Part shown: positions 1 through 9,250 of the stretch, one piece after another
How the letters are laid out: every line of letters starts with the position of its first letter
How positions within the stretch are numbered: position 1 is the stretch's first letter
NCBI GenBank assembly: GCA_029553475.1
Contig: JAKPKV010000038.1
Span: 1 to 63,109 of the forward strand
DNA length: 63,109 nt
Source of the DNA: Armatimonadota bacterium
Lineage (GTDB): Bacteria; Armatimonadota; Hebobacteria; CAIYQO01
Direction: 5' to 3'
Made by a program: the position numbers and the translations under genes
The notes under the pieces: model-generated
Told to the model about the DNA's origin: nothing
What the model saw: only the letters and a program-made list of their open reading frames with translations
Database searches by the model: none

Positions 1-2
1 CC

Positions 3-1427
3 ATCGCCTTCGTGCGCACGCGGCTGGCGGCGGAACTGCTCTTCAAACATACCCGCGACCGCCTGCGTCCCGTTTCACGCAAGCTGGCGGACGCCGTGCA
101 TGCCTACCGCGGCGGCTACCTGCCGGAGGAGAGGCGGGAAATCGAGCGCCGATTGGTGCAGCAGGACATCCTCGGCATCGCCAGCACCAACGCGCTGGAG
201 CTGGGCATTGATATCGGCAGCCTGGACGCCTGCCTGCTCGTCGGCTACCCGGGCACCATCGCCAGCTTGTGGCAGCAGGCCGGGCGCGCGGGCCGCGGGC
301 ACGAGGAGGCGCTGGTGGTGCTCATTGGGCAGAACTCGCCCATTGACCAGTACCTGATGACCTATTCCGACTACCTGTTCGCGCAGAATCCGGAGCAGGC
401 GGTGGTGGACCCGGACAACCCGCACGTCGCCGTCGGCCACCTGAAGTGCGCCGCGCACGAGCTGCCCTTCAGCGTCGAGGAAGCGGAACGTTTTGGTCCG
501 TACACGTCGGTGTTGCTGGAGTTGCTGGAGGAAGACGGCCTGCTGAAGGAGTTCGACCATCGCTGGTACTGGGCGAGCACGGAGTATCCGGCGGCATCGG
601 TGAACCTGCGCAATATCGCCGGCCCGGTCTACACCATTCAGGATGACGGCGACGGCGCGAAGGTGATCGGCACGCTGGACGAGATCAGCGCGCTGTCGCA
701 ACTCTTCACCCACGCCGTCTATCTGCACGGCGCCGACACGTATTTTGTCACCGCGCTGGACCTGGAGCAAAAAATCGCCCACGTCGAGCGGCGCGACCTG
801 GACTACTACACGCAGTCGGTGCAGGTGTCGCAGATTCGCATTGACGAGACGGAAGAGGAGCGCGCGTGGCGCGGCGCGCGGGTGGGCTTTGGCGACGTGA
901 CGGTGACCACCTCGACGCCGATGTTCAAAAAGATCAAATTCCACTCGCGCGACAGCCTGGGCTACGAGCAGTTGGAGCTGCCCCCGCAGAGCCTGGAGAC
1001 GGTGGCCTTCTGGTTCGCGCCGCCGGAGGAGTTGGTCCGCGCCATGCAGCAGCGCGGCATGCGCATGGGCGAGGCGCTCATCGGCATCGCCAACGTGCTG
1101 GTGGAGGTGGCGCCCATCTTCGTGATGTGCGACCCGCGGGATATCGGCGCGGTGGTGGACGCGAGCTGCCTGGGCCGCGACGCCCTCTTCTTCCACGATC
1201 GCTATCCCGGCGGCATGGGCTACGCCCGTCGCTGCCTGGATGCCCTCGATGCCATGATGCACACCGCGCTCACCGTCATCCGCGCATGCGGCTGCGCAGA
1301 CGGCTGCCCCTCCTGCGTCGGTTCCGCCATGCCCGCCTTCGCGCAGACCGACTTCGACAGCGCCGTTCGCGATCGCATTCCGAATAAGGCGGCGGCGGTG
1401 TTGATGCTGGAGCGGTTGTACGAGTGA
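3..1427 (+). CDS. MrfA/YprA-type DEAD/DEAH-box helicase, C-terminal part (5' end outside window)
   Basis: The reading frame is open to the left edge of the window, so the N-terminal helicase domain is missing. The visible part begins inside the second RecA-like domain. It shows a motif V-like stretch (ATNALELGIDIG) and a motif VI arginine-finger stretch (QQAGRAGR). A long C-terminal region follows, ending in a cysteine cluster CGCADGCPSC, the four-cysteine zinc site typical of the DUF1998 domain. This arrangement is that of the MrfA (YprA) family of 3'-5' DNA helicases. Bacillus MrfA acts in nucleotide-excision-independent repair of mitomycin damage; that role is transferred by family only. 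The gene converges on uppP. Other DUF1998 helicases share the same C-terminus, so the exact orthology needs the missing half. Confidence 0.85.
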   Translation: MAFVRTRLAAELLFKHTRDRLRPVSRKLADAVHAYRGGYLPEERREIERRLVQQDILGIASTNALELGIDIGSLDACLLVGYPGTIASLWQQAGRAGRGHEEALVVLIGQNSPIDQYLMTYSDYLFAQNPEQAVVDPDNPHVAVGHLKCAAHELPFSVEEAERFGPYTSVLLELLEEDGLLKEFDHRWYWASTEYPAASVNLRNIAGPVYTIQDDGDGAKVIGTLDEISALSQLFTHAVYLHGADTYFVTALDLEQKIAHVERRDLDYYTQSVQVSQIRIDETEEERAWRGARVGFGDVTVTTSTPMFKKIKFHSRDSLGYEQLELPPQSLETVAFWFAPPEELVRAMQQRGMRMGEALIGIANVLVEVAPIFVMCDPRDIGAVVDASCLGRDALFFHDRYPGGMGYARRCLDALDAMMHTALTVIRACGCADGCPSCVGSAMPAFAQTDFDSAVRDRIPNKAAAVLMLERLYE

Positions 1428-1442
1428 GAGTGGCCGGTGATT

Positions 1443-1459
1443 GCGGAGTGCAACTCCGC
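1443..1459. terminator. Short hairpin between convergent genes
   Basis: A 7-bp perfect stem (GCGGAGT / ACTCCGC) with a three-base loop lies between the convergent helicase gene and uppP. There is no T tract, so a terminator role is only a guess from its position. Confidence 0.3.
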
Positions 1460-1496
1460 GGCCCCGGTGTGGGCGGATTGCGGATAGGTTCCGGTG

Positions 1497-2477
1497 TTAC
1501 ACCTTCAACATCCCCAACAGGATGAGCACGATGAAAATGCCCGCCACCGCCACCCGGTACCAGCCGAAGACGGCGAGGCTGTGGCGGGTGAGGTAGCCGA
1601 CCATCCACTTCACCGAGACGAAGGCGGCGATGCCGGCGACGAGGAAGCCGATGACCGGGTTCACGATGCCGAACTGAGTGACGATCTCCCGGCCGCCCTT
1701 CACCAGGTCGAAAAGCGTCGCGGCGCTGAGCGTCACGAGGCCGAGGAGGAAGCTGAACTCCACCGCCGCGGCCACGCTGAGGCCCACCACCAGCCCGCCG
1801 ACGATGGTCATCAGGCTGCGGCTGGTGCCCGGCCACATGGCGATGCATTGCAGCAGGCCGATGCCCACCGCCTGCTTCCAGGTCATCGCCTCCAGCGCTT
1901 TCCCGGCGGGCGTCGCGCCGTCACCGTGCGGCGTGCGGGAAAAGACGATGATGGCCAGCCCGCCGACGAAGAGCGCGATCACCACCGGCCACGTGCCGAA
2001 GAGCCATTCCTTGATCCTGTCATTGAAGAGAAGCCCGATGACGGCGGCGGGGAGGAACGCGATGAGGGTATTGAGCGCCAGCCGGCGGCCGTCGGCGTCT
2101 TTGCCGAAGACGCCCGCCGCCATCTTCTTCACCCGCCCCCAATAAATGAAGAGCACCGCGAGGATCGCCCCCGCCTGGATGATGATGATATATGCTTCCA
2201 GCGCTGTTTTTTCTTCCGGCGTCTTGCCGATGCCCAGGAACTGGTTTGCCAGCAGCATGTGCCCGGTGGAGCTCACCGGCAGGTACTCCGTCACCCCTTC
2301 CACCACGCCGAGGATCGCCGCCTGCAGCACCGTCATCTTCTCCGTCGGCGCCGGGGTGTCGCCGGTGGCCTGCGCGAAGAGCGCCGGCAGGAATCCCGCC
2401 AGGAGCATGAGGGCGAAGAGGGCCGGCAGCGCCAGGCGCATCCAGGGGTGGCGGCGAGCAATGGTCGGCAATGTCAT
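1497..2477 (-). CDS. uppP: Undecaprenyl-diphosphatase UppP (BacA family)
   Basis: Integral membrane phosphatase that recycles undecaprenyl pyrophosphate to the monophosphate carrier for cell-wall synthesis. Loss or excess alters bacitracin sensitivity in other bacteria. Both family signatures are visible: GVVEGVTEYLPVSSTGHM near residue 57, containing the catalytic glutamates and Ser/Thr run, and the second motif PGTSRS near residue 220. Several hydrophobic segments follow the usual UppP pattern. The protein is 326 aa, longer than the typical 265-290 aa. The excess is an N-terminal hydrophobic segment that looks like a signal peptide or extra membrane helix, followed by a short polar linker. 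The family-like part begins at the internal methionine of MTVLQAAILG (about residue 48), so translation could also start there. Confidence 0.92.
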   Translation of the reverse strand: MTLPTIARRHPWMRLALPALFALMLLAGFLPALFAQATGDTPAPTEKMTVLQAAILGVVEGVTEYLPVSSTGHMLLANQFLGIGKTPEEKTALEAYIIIIQAGAILAVLFIYWGRVKKMAAGVFGKDADGRRLALNTLIAFLPAAVIGLLFNDRIKEWLFGTWPVVIALFVGGLAIIVFSRTPHGDGATPAGKALEAMTWKQAVGIGLLQCIAMWPGTSRSLMTIVGGLVVGLSVAAAVEFSFLLGLVTLSAATLFDLVKGGREIVTQFGIVNPVIGFLVAGIAAFVSVKWMVGYLTRHSLAVFGWYRVAVAGIFIVLILLGMLKV

Positions 2478-2593
2478 CGAAATCCTCGTGGTCCCAGTGT
2501 TTTTGCGCAGGACATCCGCGGGCGTGCCGCGAACAAGAGGGCACGCGGCTCACATCGTACCATGTATTCCGCGTCGCGTGAAGGCGATGACCT

Positions 2594-4624
2594 ATGTGCG
2601 ACTCCCCGAAAGCGTGGCTGTCCGGCAGCATGATGAATCTGCTGGTGGATTACTACACCGAAGTGCCCTTCCGTCCTTACGGCAGCGGCGCCACCCGCGA
2701 AAACGTGCTGCCGGTGCTGCGCGAGCTTGACCTCGGCTACATCTGCATCTATGCCAAAGGCCACAGCGGCTACACCACCTGGGAGAGCAGCCTGAAGACA
2801 CGTCATGTGATGCTGGTGCAGGACATGCCGCGTTTCTTTCGCGACGTGACGCGGGAGACGGGCACGAAGCTGGTGCTGTATTACAGCGGCCTGCTCGATG
2901 GCATCGCCGGGCTGCGCCATCCGGAGTGGCGAATGCTGCATCAGGATGGCTCTGAACAGCGCTACTTCGATGATTTCGCGTTTTTTACGTCCTACGCCAA
3001 CTGCCCGCACAGCGGCTACTTTGACGAATGGGTGGCGGTACATTTGCGCGAGCTGATCGAGGGTTACGACCCTGACGGCATCTGGGTGGATGGCGACTGG
3101 CCCTCTCCCTGCTACTGCGCGCGCTGCCAGGCTGTCTTTCGCGAGGAGATGGGGTGGACGGAGCCGTGGTCGGATTTGCAGCGCCGGTCGGAATTCACCG
3201 CAGAGTATACGACGTTCTGGAATCGCGTGACCGCCCGCTGGCGCGAGCGCTTCAACGGCTTCGTGAAGTCGCTCAAGCCTGACTGCGCATACAGCGCCGG
3301 CAACGTGAGTCCGCGCCGGGAATTCCTCGCGTCCTTCGATTGGCGCTCGGGTGACTTCTTTTCCCCCGGCTTCTTCCTCTTGCATGACATGGCGCGGATG
3401 ATGCGCTGGTACGATACGCTGGGCGTGCCGTATGACGCGTATGTCTGTGATACCAGCTTCACCCACGTGCGCAAGCACGTCCGCAGCCGCACGAAAACCC
3501 TCGACCGCATGCTGCAGGAGGCGGCCACCGTGGCGGCCAACGGCGGCGCGGTGGGGTACTGGACATATCCGAACGGCGACGGCGCCTTCGTGCCGTCGCG
3601 CATGGAGAAAGCGAAGCAGGTGCGCCGTTTTCTGTCCGAGCGCGAAGGGCTGTTCCTGCATGCGCAATCGGCGCACTGGACGGCGATCGTTGTGACCGAC
3701 CCGGCCACGCCTACCTTCGGCGGCGCCAACGTGGAAGGCGCGCACAAAGCGCTGGCCGCGCTGCACCGTTCGCCGGAACTGATGGACGAAACCGGCGTCT
3801 CAGCCGATATGCCGCACGCGCTGGTGGCGGTGCCGGAGCAGGCGGTGGTGGATGATGACACCGCGCGGAAACTGATAGCCTATGTCGAGCGCGGCGGACG
3901 ACTGCTCACGACCGGCGCGACGATCAATTCCTCCGCCCTGCGCGCGGCGCTGGGAGTAACGGAGGTACGCGCCGGCGCGGTGCAGGATGGCCACGTGCTG
4001 CTGAAGACGTATGATGAACCGACGGGCGTTGATGCCCCGTGGGATCAGGTGATCGGCGGCGAAGAATTGTATCCGCTGTACCTGTCCTGGGATCAGTTCA
4101 ATCCGGAGGCGCGCCACCTGCCGAATAACTGGCCGATGCACGGGCAGGTGGATGAGGAACGTCCTGAGCCGGCGGGATTTTCGGCGGCGATCACGCGCCG
4201 GGTAGGGCAGGGGGGTATCACGCACATCTGCACCGCTATCTTTGACCGGTATAAAACGCTGGGTGACCCGCAAATGCTGCGCTGGCTCCGCGAGATCGCA
4301 GATGCCCTCGATCCGCAGCCTTTCTTCCGCACCGACGCGCCTTCCTGGGTGGATGTCTCGCTGCGGCGGAAAGATAGCGCGCTGCTGGTGCATTTTGTCA
4401 ACCAGAACCCCGGACGAGACATAGCCAGGCTGGGCACGGATGATACCTGGGTGGACGAGATACCGGTCGTCGGTCCGTACCGCTGCGACATCCGCCTGCC
4501 GGAGGCGCCGCAAGCGGTAACGCTGGAACCTGGTGGGAAGTCGGCGGAGTGGCAGTATGCGAACGGGGTGTTGACGGTGACGCTGCCGAAGTTATGGATT
4601 CACGCGTGTGTGAAGATTGTGTAA
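2594..4624 (+). CDS. Putative glycoside hydrolase with TIM barrel and GATase-like domain
   Basis: 676 aa without a signal peptide, so probably cytoplasmic. Residues 1-330 look like a (beta/alpha)8 barrel of the alpha-fucosidase/beta-galactosidase kind. A stretch GIWVDGDW at the end of a predicted strand resembles the nucleophile strand of GH29-like enzymes, and a nearby CYCARC cluster could bind metal, as in GH42 proteins. Residues 345-480 resemble the class-I glutamine-amidotransferase-like trimerisation domain of GH42 enzymes (ERGGRLLTTGA). The C-terminal 80 residues are a probable beta-sandwich. Substrate cannot be read. The start at 2594 has a weak GAAGG upstream; an alternative ATG lies at 2630. 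The gene is divergent from uppP and followed by a sugar-type oxidoreductase, consistent with carbohydrate catabolism. Confidence 0.6.
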   Translation: MCDSPKAWLSGSMMNLLVDYYTEVPFRPYGSGATRENVLPVLRELDLGYICIYAKGHSGYTTWESSLKTRHVMLVQDMPRFFRDVTRETGTKLVLYYSGLLDGIAGLRHPEWRMLHQDGSEQRYFDDFAFFTSYANCPHSGYFDEWVAVHLRELIEGYDPDGIWVDGDWPSPCYCARCQAVFREEMGWTEPWSDLQRRSEFTAEYTTFWNRVTARWRERFNGFVKSLKPDCAYSAGNVSPRREFLASFDWRSGDFFSPGFFLLHDMARMMRWYDTLGVPYDAYVCDTSFTHVRKHVRSRTKTLDRMLQEAATVAANGGAVGYWTYPNGDGAFVPSRMEKAKQVRRFLSEREGLFLHAQSAHWTAIVVTDPATPTFGGANVEGAHKALAALHRSPELMDETGVSADMPHALVAVPEQAVVDDDTARKLIAYVERGGRLLTTGATINSSALRAALGVTEVRAGAVQDGHVLLKTYDEPTGVDAPWDQVIGGEELYPLYLSWDQFNPEARHLPNNWPMHGQVDEERPEPAGFSAAITRRVGQGGITHICTAIFDRYKTLGDPQMLRWLREIADALDPQPFFRTDAPSWVDVSLRRKDSALLVHFVNQNPGRDIARLGTDDTWVDEIPVVGPYRCDIRLPEAPQAVTLEPGGKSAEWQYANGVLTVTLPKLWIHACVKIV

Positions 4625-4685
4625 TTTACCGCAGAGCGCGCGGAGAACGCAGAGAGTTATTTTCCCTTCGGGGTTAGAGAAAGGA
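4622..4685. repeat. GCAGAG-type intergenic element, related copy near 52126
   Basis: Between two codirectional genes lies a short element beginning ATTTACCGCAGAG, with further GCGGAG/GCAGAG units, and ending TTTTCCCTTCGGGGTT. A shorter relative (ATTTACCGCGGAG, then ATTTCCCGTCGGGGTT) occurs at about 52126-52161. The shared ends with different middles suggest a dispersed non-coding repeat. Its function is unknown. Confidence 0.35.
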
Positions 4686-4692
4686 TATTTTA

Positions 4693-5595
4693 ATGGCTGA
4701 TGTGTTGAAGTTGGGGATGGTGGGGCTGGATACCTCGCATTGCGCGGCCTTCACCGCGCTGTTGAACGAGGAGGCGAACGCGTACCACGTGCCGGGGGCG
4801 CGCGTGGTGAAGGCGTTCCCCGGCGGCAGCGCGCTGACTACGGTGAGCACCGGCCGGGTCGAGACGATCACCGCGGAAATGCGGGAGCGTTTTGACATGG
4901 AGATCGCCGATTCCCTCGAAGCGCTGGCGGGGCTGGACGGCTACCTGCTGGAGAGCGTGGACGGCCGGCAGCACCTGGCGCAGTTCCGCGTGCTGGCGCA
5001 ATTCGGCAAGCCCGTCTTCATTGACAAGCCGCTGGCCTGCTCGGCGGAGGACGCGACGGCGATCTTCGCGCTGGCGCGACAGCATGGCGCGCCGGTGATG
5101 ACCGCCTCCTCGTTGCGCTACGCCGCCGGTGTTGACGGTATGGCGCCGGCGGACGCCGAGGTGTTCAGCGCCGAAGCCTTCGGCCCGATGAGCATCCTGG
5201 AGGATTACCCGACCTACTTCTGGTATGGCATCCACAGCGCCGAGATGCTTTTTGCGCTGATGGGCGCCGGCTGCCGCGCGGTCACCGCGCACCACGCCGA
5301 GCACTACGACGTGCTGGTGGGCGAGTGGGCGGACGGCCGCCTCGCCACCGTGCGCGGCACCCGCGGCGCGTGGCCGAGCTTCGGCGCCGTGGCCCTCACC
5401 AGTGACGGCCTCAAATCCGCCATCGCCCTCGGCACGCCGCCGTATTACTTCCGCCTGCTGCAGCGCGTGGTGCCGTTCCTGCAGACCGGCGTCTCCCCCA
5501 TCCCCGACGCCGAGTCCGTCGAAATCGCCGCCTTCCTCGAAGCCGCCGGGCAGAGCCTGGCCAGCGGGGGAATGCGCGTGGAACTGCCGCTGTGA
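4693..5595 (+). CDS. Gfo/Idh/MocA-family NAD(P)-dependent oxidoreductase
   Basis: 300 aa. The family oxidises or reduces sugars and inositols using a Rossmann fold followed by an alpha/beta substrate domain. The N-terminus (KLGMVGLDTSH) fits the first Rossmann strand, but the glycine signature is degenerate (GLDTSH in place of GxGxxG). The conserved E/DKP motif with its catalytic-site lysine is present as FIDKPLAC near residue 114. The C-terminal half includes a conserved histidine in a GIHSAEML segment, typical of this family. The start has a good AAAGGA site. The gene follows a glycosidase-like gene after 68 bp and is closed by a perfect palindrome. The substrate is unknown. Confidence 0.8.
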   Translation: MADVLKLGMVGLDTSHCAAFTALLNEEANAYHVPGARVVKAFPGGSALTTVSTGRVETITAEMRERFDMEIADSLEALAGLDGYLLESVDGRQHLAQFRVLAQFGKPVFIDKPLACSAEDATAIFALARQHGAPVMTASSLRYAAGVDGMAPADAEVFSAEAFGPMSILEDYPTYFWYGIHSAEMLFALMGAGCRAVTAHHAEHYDVLVGEWADGRLATVRGTRGAWPSFGAVALTSDGLKSAIALGTPPYYFRLLQRVVPFLQTGVSPIPDAESVEIAAFLEAAGQSLASGGMRVELPL

Positions 5596-5615
5596 GGCGG
5601 TGTCCAATCCTCTAG

Positions 5616-5668
5616 GTCCGCGCCCGGCGTCTATCCCGATAACATCGGGATAGACGCCGGGCGCGGAC
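5616..5668. terminator. Perfect 25-bp-arm palindrome, probable terminator or dispersed palindromic element
   Basis: Arms 5616-5640 and 5644-5668 are exact reverse complements over 25 bp, with a three-base loop (AAC). The element lies 20 bp after an oxidoreductase stop codon and 22 bp before the next start. No T tract follows. The stem is much longer than an ordinary intrinsic terminator, so it may instead be a mobile palindrome that also stops transcription. Confidence 0.6.
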
Positions 5669-5690
5669 GACATAATGATCTTGGGAGTCA

Positions 5691-8600
5691 ATGATGCGCA
5701 ACCTGCTATTCACGATGGTGATGCTGATGAGTACCACGACCCTGTTCGCCGGCGAGATGACCCTCACCGTGCGCGAACAGCTCAACCGCCGCTGGGCGAA
5801 CGAGCTGATGACGTACCCGGTGCAGTTCCCGCAGGGGCAGTGCACCGATGGCTCTGTTGTTGTGAGTGGTCCTGCCGGAGCAGTGCCGGTACAACTCTCA
5901 CAGGTTGAGTATTGGCCGGGCATTACTGCGATTAAGTCGGCCAACCTTTCCTTCATCGTCCCGGAGTTAATGCCGCAAACGGAACAGAAGTATCAGGTGG
6001 GATACAGTGACAAACAGAAGCATGTTCTAGGGCCGCCTGCCGATTTGATCGTAACCCGGCAGGACGGCGCCGTCGAACTCGCCACCTCCCGCTTCGGCGC
6101 CCGCCTGCTGCTCGGCGAAAACACCTATGACCCGCCCGTCGCGCCGGCCGACGTGCCGGCCCCGGTGCTGGCGATGCGCGCAGCCCAGGGCCCGTGGTTC
6201 GGCGGCGGCACGCTGTATGGGAAGACGGCGATCAAGGGCTGGTCGTCGAGACTCGTCGCCGGCGGTCCGGTCTTCGCCCGCGTGGAAACCACCTACGCCT
6301 ACGCTGACGGCAACACCCTCACCGTGGTCTGCCAGCTCAACGCCGGCGATTACGCGCTGCTCGTTGACATGCACGTCGGCGCGGACAGCGCGGCGGACGG
6401 GTTCACCCTGCACCTCGGCGAGGTGACCGGCGGCGCGAAACTCATCGGCGCGCGCACCTGGATGAAGGAGCAGCCGGTGGTACTCGACCCGCGGGCGACG
6501 GAGCCGGTCTGCTATCTAAGCCCGTGGCCGGGCGATGGCTGGTTCGCGGACAGCCCGGCGGGCGTGCGGCTGAAACGGAAGGGAGATGAAGGCGACAACC
6601 TGTTGCTTACCGTGCGCGATTCCGGCGCCTGGGTGCCGGCGCAGACGGAATTTGAGTGGAAGAATTTTACAAAATGGGTTCAGGACATGCCGCTCATCGC
6701 CTGGCAAGGCTGGATGTCGAAGCGCATCCCGGTCTTTGCCGAAGAGAACGGCGCGTATCTGCGCATCAATCTGCTGCGGGGGGAGCGGAAATTCGCGCTG
6801 GGGTATCGCTCCGATGCCAAACTGCTCTTCGATGCCTTCCAGTGCAAGGTGACGGATTTCCACACGCCGATCCTCCCCCGGCTGAACGCGGTGAAGGAGA
6901 TGCCGCTGGATTGGCCGGATGGCCAAAAACACCCCTATCTCTACATGAATGCCCAGGAGATGGCGGCGGGCGCGGCGCGCAGCGGGGCGGCGTATCGAGA
7001 CGCGATGAACCTGGACCGCATGCGCGCCCAGCTCGACGCCCTCGGCAATATGGACCTGATGCGCGCCGTCATGGATACCGCCGCGCGCTTCGATGCGCTC
7101 ATTGATTCCGGGCTGCTCTCGCCCGAAGAGCGCCGCCTGCGCAAGGCGCAGATGCTCTTCCTCTGCTACATGGTGGCGAATCCCGCGCATTGGTCCTATG
7201 AGCGCGGCTATTGCTCCGGCAACCCGAATATGACGGTGTCGCGCATCGCCAACCTGGGGGTGGCGGCGATGGCCATCCGCGAGAATCCCCAGGCGAAGAA
7301 ATGGGCGCAATACGCCGTGGACTGGGCGAAATACTGGCTCGCGGAGGTGGCGGATGACGCCGGCCAATGGCCGGAGAGCAGCCACTACGCCCGCGTCTCC
7401 TGGGCCGATTACGTGCAGATTGCCCTCACCGCGCGTCGGGCGGGGCTGCATGACTTCTTCAAAGAGCCGAAATTCCAGGCGATGGCATACTTTTACGAAA
7501 AAACCCTCACCCCGCCCGATCCCCTGCGCTGGACGTATAAGGCCGGCTTCCACCCGCGCGTCGGGGCGCCGTATGGCCGCGGCACGCGCGGCGACGCCTG
7601 GGGATTGAGCGGCCTGCTGGCGGCGGCGACGGCGACCAGTGATCCGGCATTCTCCCGCGTCATGCAGTGGTGCTGGCGCGAAGGCGGCTTCAACGCGAAT
7701 AACTCGCACGGCACCGCCGGCATGGCGGAGATGCTGGTAGACCGCGGCCTGCCCGCGGAACGGCCTGTTTGGGCCTCGGAGCAGTTCCCGCATCTGGGCT
7801 ACCTGCTGCGCAGCCACGTCGGCGATCCGGCGGAGAATTACCTGCTCTTCGTCTCGCGGTATCATCGCAACGCCGACGGCGAAATCTGGCCGGCGGATAC
7901 CGGCACCATCGCCAAATGGTTCGCCAACGGCGCCCCCATCGGCGGCAACTTCCACCGCATCCCCGACCTCTCCACCCCGCTCATGGAAAGCCGCGTGCTG
8001 CTGGCGACGAACTGGGACCCCGCCAATCCCGCGCAGCCGGATTCCTGGTATACCACGCGGGTGACGGATCACGGGTATGCCCCGCAGGGACGGGCGGACT
8101 ACGTCAGCGTGCATTTCGCCATCACCGAAAGCCGCCCGTACCACGCCTTCATGCCGAAGGATGTCCCCGCCTTCCCGAAACGGGAGAAAACCGGCGTCGC
8201 GCCGCTGCACTGGCAGCGGCAGGTGCTGCTGGCGAAGGATGATACGGCGGGCGGCGTCACCTACCTGGTCCTGCGCGATACGGTGAGCGGCAAGCAGCCC
8301 AGCCAGTGGCATTTCTGGACGCTCTCCGAGACGATCGGCGCGCCGGCGGAAGCCGCCGACCGCGCCGCCTTCCTCGCGGACGCGCCGGGCGCGAAGGCCG
8401 CCCCGCCGCGCGAGTTGACGGGCGACCGCTTCACCGCGCTCGGGCAATTCGGGACCGACCTGGACTACTATATTGCCAGCCCGGCGGGCACGCCGCGCTA
8501 CACGCTGCGCTACGGCTATAAGACCGGTGCGTATGGCGTGAGCAATCAATTCGCCGAGTACCAGGACCTGCTGCACCTGCAGCTCCCCGGCGACGGCGCC

Positions 8601-9056
8601 TACTTCGTGGCGATGGTGCCGCGCGCGGCGGGCGAACCCGCGCCGGCCTTTACCACGCTCGGCAACGGCACGGTGATCACAATCGCCGGCGCCTTCGGCA
8701 CGGATTACGCCTTCCTCGCCCCCGCCGCGACGAAAGCGGCGGCTGGCGACGCCGCCTTCGACGGCACGGCGGCGATGGTGCAGGACCGCGCGTCCGGCCT
8801 GGCGCTGATACTGTCGGCGCCGGGAGCCATCCGTTACCGGGAATTCGCCGTGCGCTCCGCGCAGCCCGCCACGCTCCGCGTCGCGCCCTACGGCCTGACG
8901 CTGGAGCTCGCGCACAGCGGCGCGGCGACCATCACCGCGCCCGGCGCCCTCGCCCTCGCCGCCGGCCAGCCCGGCGTCACCCTGGCGAAGAAAGGCAAAG
9001 ACTACGTGGTCACCATCCCCGCCGGCGTCACCACCGCCCGCCTGACGCGGAAATGA
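5691..9056 (+). CDS. Large exported heparinase II/III-like protein (putative polysaccharide lyase)
   Basis: 1121 aa with a clear N-terminal signal peptide (hydrophobic run, then FAGEM). After an N-terminal beta-rich region, residues about 400-740 are helical with repeated aromatic and alanine-rich segments that suggest an (alpha/alpha) toroid. The C-terminal third is beta-sandwich-like. This is the layout of heparinase II/III-type lyases that cleave uronic-acid polymers. I recognise the architecture rather than a diagnostic catalytic motif, so the enzymatic call is tentative. A second protein of the same layout is at 39237. The start is 5691 or 5694; GGGAG just upstream fits either. A 15-bp hairpin closes the gene. 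Confidence 0.55.
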   Translation: MMRNLLFTMVMLMSTTTLFAGEMTLTVREQLNRRWANELMTYPVQFPQGQCTDGSVVVSGPAGAVPVQLSQVEYWPGITAIKSANLSFIVPELMPQTEQKYQVGYSDKQKHVLGPPADLIVTRQDGAVELATSRFGARLLLGENTYDPPVAPADVPAPVLAMRAAQGPWFGGGTLYGKTAIKGWSSRLVAGGPVFARVETTYAYADGNTLTVVCQLNAGDYALLVDMHVGADSAADGFTLHLGEVTGGAKLIGARTWMKEQPVVLDPRATEPVCYLSPWPGDGWFADSPAGVRLKRKGDEGDNLLLTVRDSGAWVPAQTEFEWKNFTKWVQDMPLIAWQGWMSKRIPVFAEENGAYLRINLLRGERKFALGYRSDAKLLFDAFQCKVTDFHTPILPRLNAVKEMPLDWPDGQKHPYLYMNAQEMAAGAARSGAAYRDAMNLDRMRAQLDALGNMDLMRAVMDTAARFDALIDSGLLSPEERRLRKAQMLFLCYMVANPAHWSYERGYCSGNPNMTVSRIANLGVAAMAIRENPQAKKWAQYAVDWAKYWLAEVADDAGQWPESSHYARVSWADYVQIALTARRAGLHDFFKEPKFQAMAYFYEKTLTPPDPLRWTYKAGFHPRVGAPYGRGTRGDAWGLSGLLAAATATSDPAFSRVMQWCWREGGFNANNSHGTAGMAEMLVDRGLPAERPVWASEQFPHLGYLLRSHVGDPAENYLLFVSRYHRNADGEIWPADTGTIAKWFANGAPIGGNFHRIPDLSTPLMESRVLLATNWDPANPAQPDSWYTTRVTDHGYAPQGRADYVSVHFAITESRPYHAFMPKDVPAFPKREKTGVAPLHWQRQVLLAKDDTAGGVTYLVLRDTVSGKQPSQWHFWTLSETIGAPAEAADRAAFLADAPGAKAAPPRELTGDRFTALGQFGTDLDYYIASPAGTPRYTLRYGYKTGAYGVSNQFAEYQDLLHLQLPGDGAYFVAMVPRAAGEPAPAFTTLGNGTVITIAGAFGTDYAFLAPAATKAAAGDAAFDGTAAMVQDRASGLALILSAPGAIRYREFAVRSAQPATLRVAPYGLTLELAHSGAATITAPGALALAAGQPGVTLAKKGKDYVVTIPAGVTTARLTRK

Positions 9057-9066
9057 CCGCACGGGC

Positions 9067-9103
9067 CGGGTCACCGCTCCTCATTATAAGGAGCGGTGAC
9101 CCG
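9067..9103 (+). terminator. 15-bp perfect hairpin
   Basis: Arms 9067-9081 and 9089-9103 pair perfectly over 15 bp with a seven-base AT-rich loop, starting 10 bp after the stop codon of the heparinase-like gene. No T tract follows. It is probably a terminator of the tract-less kind. Confidence 0.65.
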
Positions 9104-9250
9104 CTGCATCGTCGTGCCCCTTCGCCTGTATCCGCGGCGCCGACGCCGGGTTTTGGAAGATCGTCACCGATTTCGCCCTCAACGCGGTAACATTTCACCG
9201 GGACAGACGTACTTATAGATGAGACAATGTGGCCCGGAGGGAGACTTCTG

